A stretch of DNA of 64,000 nucleotides from JBCDGZ01 sp038750655 (lineage in GTDB: Bacteria > Bacteroidota > Bacteroidia > Chitinophagales > Saprospiraceae). The stretch's first letter is position 1. Each line of letters begins with the position of its first letter. Shown here one piece after another: positions 47,101 through 56,100 of the stretch. The stretch covers positions 1 through 64,000 of the forward strand of contig JBCDGZ010000005.1 in the NCBI GenBank assembly GCA_038750655.1, written 5' to 3'. The notes beneath the pieces were generated by a model that was given only the letters and a program-made list of their open reading frames with translations, did no database searches and had not been told where the DNA came from. Made by a program: the position numbers and the translations under genes.

Positions 47101-50100
47101 CAAAATTATCAAAAGGCATCCCTGCAACAATTCCTTCGGAGTAAGCTGCCCGACTATATGCTACCGGAGCACTACATCGAACTGTTCGAACTACCGCTGA
47201 CCCGAAACGGCAAAATCGATCGCCAGGCGTTACCAGAGCCGGACTTTTCTGAAGTCCCCACCGAAACCTACATCGCTCCGCGCAATGCTTCGGAAGCACA
47301 GCTGGCTCGCATCTGGCAAGGCTTACTAAAGCTAGAGAAGGTCGGTATCCACCATTCTTTTTTCGAACTAGGTGGGCATTCCCTGCTGGCCACACGAGTC
47401 GTTTCAGCCATTCGAAAAGAGATGAATACCGAAATGGCTATCTCCGATTTATTTGACTATCCAACCATTGCTGGCCTGGCGAAGTGTATCGCTGAAAAAG
47501 AACCAAGCGTCGGCCTACCGGCAATTATTCGTGAAGAACGACCCGACCAAATCCCGCTATCTTTCGCTCAGGAACGCCTATGGTTTATCGATAAACTGCA
47601 AGGGAGTGTACACTATCATATGCCAGCCGTCCTGCACTTTCATAGTGCCGTAGAAAGAACGTTACTAGAGGCCACCTTTCGAGAAATGGTCAACCGCCAT
47701 GAAGTGCTACGTACGATATTTGTAGAGGAGGATGGACAAGCTTGGCAACATATTTTACCCAAAGACCAGTGGCAGCTAGAGTATGTGGAAACTCCATTCG
47801 AGCTGAATGCCGAGGAGCTGGCTACACACATCAAAACGGAGGTGAATCGCCCCTTCGATTTGACCAAAGACCATACGCTAAGAGCACAATTACTAAGTAC
47901 AGCGTCGGAGCAATATATATTGATCTTAGTGCTCCATCACATTGCCTCCGATGGTTGGTCGGAAGCGATTTTTGTAGAAGAATTAAAAGCCATTTATACC
48001 GCCCAACTTAAAAGACAAGAAGCCCGGCTTCCCGCCCTCCCAATCCAATACGCCGATTATGCCCTTTGGCAGCGGCGCTATTTGGAAGGTCCGGTGTTGG
48101 CGCAGCAACTTGCTTACTGGAAGCAGCAGCTCAGGGGCATCAGTGTCCTCGATTTTCCAACCGATTTTATCCGCCCTCCTCGCCAGAGTACCAAGGGCAA
48201 CTACTTAGCTTTTCAAGTTCCTACAACACTTAGTCAGGGTTTAGAGCAGTTGGCTCAGGTAGAGGGGGTTACCCCCTTCATGTTGCTGTTGAGTGCCTTT
48301 AAAATTTTGCTATATCGCTACAGCGGTCAAACCGATATTTGCGTGGGAAGCCCCATTGCCAACCGCACGCAGCAGGCCATTGAGCCTCTGATTGGCTTTT
48401 TTGTCAACACCCTAGTACTGCGCAGTGATCTCAGTGGGAATCCGAAGTTTACCGACTTGCTGGCACAGGTGAAGCGAACCACCTTACAAGCCTATGCTCA
48501 TCAAGAATTGCCCTTCGAAAAAATAGTCGACTACTTGGGAGCATCTAGAGACATGAGTCGCAGTCCGATCTTTCAGGTCATGTTTGCTGTTCAAAATAAT
48601 GCAGCGGCATCAACAGCACCAGCAGAAGGACTAGATTTTAGTTTTTCGGCTTCGGGATTTCAAGCTTCCAAATTTGATTTTACATTCAATATTACCCAGA
48701 CCAAAGAAGGGTTAAATGTGGGGGTGGAGTACTGTGTAGATTTGTTTACGGAAGCCAGTATTGAACGGATGGTGGAGCATTATCAGGTCTTGTTGGAAGC
48801 AGTAGTCAATCAGCCTGAGCAGTCGATTGGACAGCTGGAGATATTGAGTCAGGAAGAGCGCGAAGCGCAGTTGATTGAATATAACGATACCGCTTCTAAT
48901 GACGGAGATGAGCGGAGTGTGCTTGAGCTATTTCAAGATCAGGTCACTCAATTATCAGAACATACCGCTTTGATCTTTGGGGCGCAGCGATTGGACTATA
49001 AAACATTAGACCAACGCTCTACTCAGTTGGCGCAATACCTTCGGAAGCAAGGAGTGGTGCAAGGGCAACTCATTGGGCTTTGTGTAGAGCGCAGTCCGAA
49101 GATGATCATCGCCATGCTGGCCATCCTCAAAGCCGGCGCCGCCTACGTCCCCATTGATCCTACCTACCCGACCGAACGCATCCGCTATATCCTGGAAGAT
49201 ACCCAAGTGCCATTTGTCCTCACTGACTCGGCTTGTGAACCGCTGCTACCGCTAGTAGAAGAACAAGCTTTAATTAACTTAGAAAAGGAGCAACGGCAAA
49301 TTGAAAAAGAACCCATCACAGTCCTGCCTAAGCCCGAGTCTTTGGAAGGCCCCGCAGTGGTGATCTACACCTCGGGCTCAACGGGGCGTCCGAAAGGGGT
49401 TATATTGAGTGGGTATAATATCAGCGTCTTTTTGAAATGGGCATTGGAAGAGTTTGCGAACAGTAATTTTGAAATAACCTATGCCGGAACGTCGATATGT
49501 TTTGATATTTCAATTTTTGAAACCTTTTTCACGCTTTGTGCCGGTAAAAAAATACGCCTGTTGCAGAGTGGATTAGAGATCACAGAATACCTCTCAGAGG
49601 ACCGAGCGATATTGATTAATACCGTACCGAGTATGATGCAAAGTTTGATTGATCAGCAGACTGATCTGTCCAATGTTAATGTGATCAATTTAGCGGGGGA
49701 GGCCTTACCTCCTGCCTTCCGTAACCAACTGGACGTCGACCGAATTGAGGTCCGCAATCTGTATGGTCCTTCCGAAGATACGACTTACAGTACCTACTTT
49801 CGAATCCAAAAAGATGTTCCCGTTTTTATCGGTCGAACCACTAGAGATACGCAGGCTTATGTTTTGGACGAACACCAACAGCTCCTGCCTACGGGGATGC
49901 TCGGAGAGCTTTACCTCAGTGGTGATCAGCTGTCCAAAGGCTATTTGAATCGGCCGGAATTGACTGCGAAGAAATTTATTCCTCATCCCTTCCGCGAGGG
50001 ACGAAGATTGTACCGCACTGGAGATTTGGTGCGTTGGGTGAACTGGGAAGGGACGCCCTACCTCGCCTTTATTGGTCGTCGGGATAGTCAGGTGAAGATT

Positions 50101-53100
50101 CGAGGCTACCGGATTGAGTTGGGAGAAATTGAGCACAGAATTGTGCAGTTCGAAGGCGTTGTTGCTGCGGTCGTTTTGGCCAAAGATAGAGGGGCGAGTG
50201 GTAAGCATCTGGTGGCCTATATTACCACCGAGCAGCCGCTCGAAGTAGAACACCTCGAGCACAAGTTAGCCGAGCAGCTGCCGAGATATATGGTTCCGGC
50301 GATTTGGATGAAGTTGGATGCGTTTCCATTGAATGCCAATGGGAAGATTAATAGGAAGGCATTGCCTGAACCTGATTTTAAGACCTCAGCCGGTAGTGGA
50401 TACCGAGCAGCAGAGACGACATTACAAAAGGAGATTGCCAGCATCTGGCAGGAGGTTTTGGGCTTGGATCAAGTGGGGATTACAGATAACTTCTTTGGCA
50501 TAGGAGGCGACTCGATTGTGTTGATTCGGGTGATCAGTCGAATGGAGAAGCAGTTGGGGCGAAGCATCAGCGTAGTGCACTTTTATGAGACGCCAACCAT
50601 TCTGGCTACTACGCAATATTTTGAGCATAACGCAGCCAAGGATGAAGCGCAAGCGGCTAGAAGAGAAAGTATAGAAGAGGAGCTGAAGGCCCTGCGAGAG
50701 CAGGTCTTAGCCGAGCATCCAGATGCTACGCAACTGGTTGACGTCTATCCCATGAGTGATATTCAGAAGGGGATGGTTTTCGCCTCGCAGCTCAATCCCG
50801 GCTCCGGAATTTACCACGATCAGTTTATCTATCAGTTGCCAATGGTCGAGGTGGACTTGTTTGAAAAATGTCTGCACTTAATGACAGAGAAGCACAGCAT
50901 CTTGAGGACCGCATTCGATCTGCACGGCTACGATAAAGGTCTACAACTGGTTTATAAAAGCATAGAGATAAAAGTCGATGTACAGGATTTGCGAGGGCTT
51001 TCCGCAGAGCAGCAGCAGGCGCGAATTCAGACCTACATAGCAGCGGAGCATCAGCGACCTTTTGACTTTGGCAAGGCACCGCTGTGGCGGCCTAGTATCT
51101 TTCAGCTGAGTGAGAGCAAGATGGTTTATCTATTACAATTTCACCATGCTATCCTCGATGGTTGGAGCCTTGCTCTGATGAATACAGAGCTGAACGAATT
51201 GTATGTTCAATTAAAGGCCAATCCTGACTTTCAACCTGCTCCTATTCAATCCAGTAACCGGGAGGCCATAGTAGATCATTGGGTAGAGAAAAGCAATTTG
51301 GCCTACGCTGATTTTTGGAGGAAAAAAATGATGGGCTACAAGCGGCTCCACATCTTTAGTGAGCAGCAGCAGCGGGATGTTTACATTAAGACCTATGATC
51401 AAGCTACTCTACAATCTCTAAAAGCATTGGCCAAAGCACAGCAATTGTCTTTAAAGACCTTACTCTTCGCAGCTTTTGCTTATACCATCAAACTATTGAC
51501 CAGAGAAAAGGAATTGACGGTAGGTATGGTGTCCAACCTGCGCCCGCTTCGTGAAGATGGAGATAAAATATTGGGCTGCTTTCTGAATACCTTGCCCGTA
51601 AGGCTCATTCTGGAAAAGGAGGTCTTAGAAAGTTGGATGACTTATTTACATACAGTCGATCACCAACTCAAAGCACTGAGTTACGGAGATCGGATTTCTC
51701 TTTATGAGATTTCCCGCTTTTGTGAAGAACATTCCCCTAATGGAAATCCATTCTTTGACGTTCTTTTCAATTATACCGATTTTCACGTTTACGAAGACCT
51801 AGAAATTTCGGAGGAGGAAAACGAAACGGTCGAGGAAGAAAGACTAGAGTTAGTTGGCTTTGGGGACACCAACACTTGGTTGGATACCTCTATTGATATT
51901 ACAGCCGATGGAAAACTGACTGTAGCATTCGCTAGTAAATACCAACTGCAATCTGGACTTGATATGCAGACCTTGGGGCAATTTTTTGAACACATTTTGG
52001 AACAGCTGATTCACCACAATTCCTCTGTAATTGATCATACGCTGTTGCTTCCTGCGTCAATGAATCATCAATTGCTAGAGCACTTCCATGCGCCCGACGA
52101 ACGTCCTGCGGGCAAGGCCAACCTGATCGATCTGTTCCGCCAACAAGTCGCCCAAACTCCCCAACGAACCGCCCTGCGCTTCGCTGGCCAACGTCTCAGC
52201 TACCATCAAGTCGAACAGCAGTCCAACCAATTGGCGCACTACCTCCTACAGCAAAGCCACCAGTCGCCGCGAATCGCCCTCTGCCTCAACCGTTCGCAGG
52301 ATATACTCCTCGGCATCCTCGCTATCCTCAAAGCCGGCGCTACCTACATCCCCCTCAACCCCAGCCTCCCCACCGAGCGGATGGACTTCCTACTACGAGA
52401 TACCCAAGCCGATCTGGTCATCACTCATCAGGAAGCCCTCAAGGCACTACCAGAGCAAACCGAAGCAAAGACCATCGTTCTCGATCAAGCCTGGCCAAGC
52501 ATTCAGCAGCAGCCAGACACACCACTGAAGCGAATTATCAGCGACGACCAACTGGCCTACATCATCTACACCTCCGGCTCCACCGGCCAACCCAAAGGGG
52601 TCCTGATCAGCCACGCTAATCTGTCAATGCGGCTACAATCCGAAGCCCAGCTACTGGGCATCACCCCCACCGTCTGCACCTGCCTGCTGACCAACTACAG
52701 CTTCGATGTCTCCCTGCTCGAACTCTTCTTGCCACTGATCAAAGGTGGAAAAGTTGTCATTCCTACAATTGAGCAAATCTACGCGCCGAAAGCCCTGCTG
52801 CAGCTCTTGGCCGAAGAAGGCGTCACCCTAATACAAGGAACGCCAAGCTATATCAAGAGCCTGATGCAAGCCCTCGACCCCGAGCAAGCAGCAAGTCTGC
52901 AACTCCAACAATGCTGCATCGGCGGGGAGTCGTTGAGTGATGACTTAATACAGTTGATTCGTAAGCATCTACCCCAGGTAAAAATTAACAATCATTATGG
53001 TCCGACAGAAACGACCATCGACGCCCTCGTCTTCCAAGACGTGCAGCACTTTGAGCAAAATATCATTGGGCGGCCCCTGCCGCAAACCTCCGCCTATATC

Positions 53101-56100
53101 GTCGACGCTAACGACCAGCTGTTGCCGATTGGCGTTGTTGGTGAGCTGTTGATCGGTGGAGCCGGTGTGGCCTCCGGCTACCTCAACCGCGAGGATTTAA
53201 CCACCAGCGCTTTCGTCCCGAACCCCTTTGATCCAAAGGAGAATAGCCGACTGTATCGCACGGGCGATCTGGCCTGCTGGCTGCCGGACGGCACTGTTGC
53301 TTTCAAAGGGCGGAAAGATGAGCAAGTTAAAATCAGAGGGTATCGTATAGAGCTGGGTGAAGTGGAAACAGCGATCCGTCGCTGTGCCGCTATCGAGCAA
53401 TGCATCGTGTTGGCGCGTACCGCCGCCGATGGCAACCAGCAACTGATTGCTTACACCCTGACAGCGGATGCGGTGAATAAGGCGGAGGTGATGGCGCAGC
53501 TTGGGCAGCAATTGCCTGCTTACATGGTACCTGCGATCTGGATAGAAATCAATGAGCTACCGCTCACAACAACTGGTAAGATTGACCATAGGGCACTACC
53601 TGATTTTAGTCAGCAAGCACAAAATTATGCTGCGCCCCAAAGTAATTTAGAAAAGCAGCTGGCCGCCATTTGGGAGGCATTGCTGGAAGTAGCGCGCGTT
53701 GGCAAATACGATAACTTCTTTGCGCTAGGCGGCCACTCTTTAATGGCTATGCGAGCAGTGGCGATGATTCGGGAGCAGCTGCAACTCGAAGTCGCAGTCA
53801 GTGCTTTTTTCACTCACCCTACACTCCTACAGCTGGCGACACTTTTGGAGCAAGCGCCACAATTGAATCAATTGCCGGCCATCGCACCACAACCTCGGGA
53901 AGGTCGTCTCCCCCTCTCTTTTTCTCAGGAGCGACTCTGGTTTATTGATCAGCTGGAGGGTAGTGTACAATACCATATGCCAACGGTCTTACATCTGGAA
54001 GGGCCACTGAATAGAAGGGCGCTGGAGCAGGCTTTGTGGAATATTGTGGAGCGGCACGAAGTATTGCGAACGCGCTTGTTGTCGGAGGACGGTAGGGCAT
54101 ATCAGGAGGTGATGGACGCCGAAGGCTGGACGATGGAAGTTCGAGATATTTCGGGAATGGAGGAGGAAGCTTATCAACAGTTGATTAATACGGCCTGCCA
54201 GCAAGTCTTTGATTTATCGAAAGACTATATGCTGCGTGTTCATTTGTTGCAGCAGGATGTAGAGCAGCACCTACTACTCCTAGTTGTCCATCACATCGCT
54301 TCCGATGGATGGTCGGGAGGAATTTTGGTAGAGGAATTATTAAAAGGCTATCGTGCAGGCTTGGCCGGCCAAACCCCGGACTTGCCACCACTGGTAGTAC
54401 AATACGCCGACTATGCGCTCTGGCAACGCCAACAACTCTCCGCTGAAGTACTAGCGCAGCAGCTGAACTGGTGGGCCGAAAGACTCCACGGCCTCAGCCC
54501 GCTCAACTTACCGCTGGATTTCCCAAGACCATTATCACAGAGTAAACGAGGAGCACTGTATCACTTCCACTTGGACGCTTCCGTGCTCCACCCGCTCAAG
54601 GCCCTCGCCCTTGCCGAAGGAGCAACCTTATTCATGACCTTACTGGCGGCTTTCAAAGTGCTACTTTATCGCTATAGCGGGCAAGAGGATATTTGTGTGG
54701 GTACACCGATTTCTAACCGCGAGCAAAGAGCATTAGAGCCGCTCATCGGCTTCTTTCTCAACACCCTTGTACTCCGAACACAGCTACAGCGCGATCAGCA
54801 TTTTGTCGAGCTATTGCAAACGGTAAGAGACCATACCCTGGCCGCCTACGCCCATCAGCAGGTACCTTTTGAGCAGATCGTTGAGCGCGTAGAGCCGACG
54901 CGTGATCTGAGCCGAAGCCCGCTGTTTCAGGTCCTGTTTGTTTTGCATAATACCCCAGAAGCTAATAATGATCTGGCCTCCGACTTAGGAGGGCTAAGTA
55001 TTAGTCCTGGCCCCTATGAGCACCAGACTTCTCAATACGATTTGAGCTTTTCGGTGAATGAATACAGCGATCATTTGGCCGTGGGGATTGAGTATTGCAG
55101 CGATTTATTTACTGCGGAAACCATTGAGCGGATGGCTAGCCACTTTGAGCTTTTATTGCAAAATATTATTGAGGATACCCGACAGCCGATCAGCCAACTG
55201 CGATTGATTACAGCAGAGGAGGAGACCCAACTGTTAGAGCAATTTAACGCTCCTCCAATTTACTATCCCAAATCGGAAACGATTTTACCTCTATTATACC
55301 AACAAGCAGTGGAGCACCCAGAGCAAACGGCATTGATTGCTGGAGCGCAAGGCTGGACCTATCGCCAAATCCATGAACGCTCCAATCAGTTGGCGTACTA
55401 CCTTCGCAAGGAGGGGCTTGGGCAGGGGCAGCTAGTAGGCTTGTGCATGGATCGTTCGCCGGATATGATTGTGGCGATGTTGGCGATCCTCAAAGCGGGC
55501 GGGGCCTATGTACCGGTTGACCCGACTTATCCGCAGGAGCGCATCGACTATATCATCAAGGATGCGGATGTTCGTTTCGTGATCAGCAGTTGCAACTGTC
55601 AAGCCTTATTTACCGAAGTGGTGGGGATGCTGCTGGTGTTGATGGAGGAGGAAAAATATATTACGGAGCCTATGGAGGCTTTAACCTTGAACTGCCGGCC
55701 GGAGCAATTGGCCTATGTGATTTATACTTCTGGTTCGACGGGGAAGCCGAAGGGGGTGGCCATTAGTCACGGAAATTTAAATGCCTTTCTACACTGGAGT
55801 AGGGCAGAATTTGCCAATAGTGATTTTGACATTGTTTATGCCGTTACTTCTATTTGTTTTGATCTGTCGATCTTCGAAATATTCCATACCCTTAGCAGTG
55901 GCAAGTGCTTACGTTTATTGAATAATGGTTTGGAGATTGTGGAGTACTTGCTGGAGGATGAAAAGATTCTGATCAATACGGTGCCGAGTGTGATGAGTGG
56001 TTTATTGGACATGGAGGCCGACCTTAGCCGGGTCAATGTCATCAACATGGCGGGCGAGCCTATCCCGCTGGCCATTCGCGATCAACTGGATTTGCAGCGC

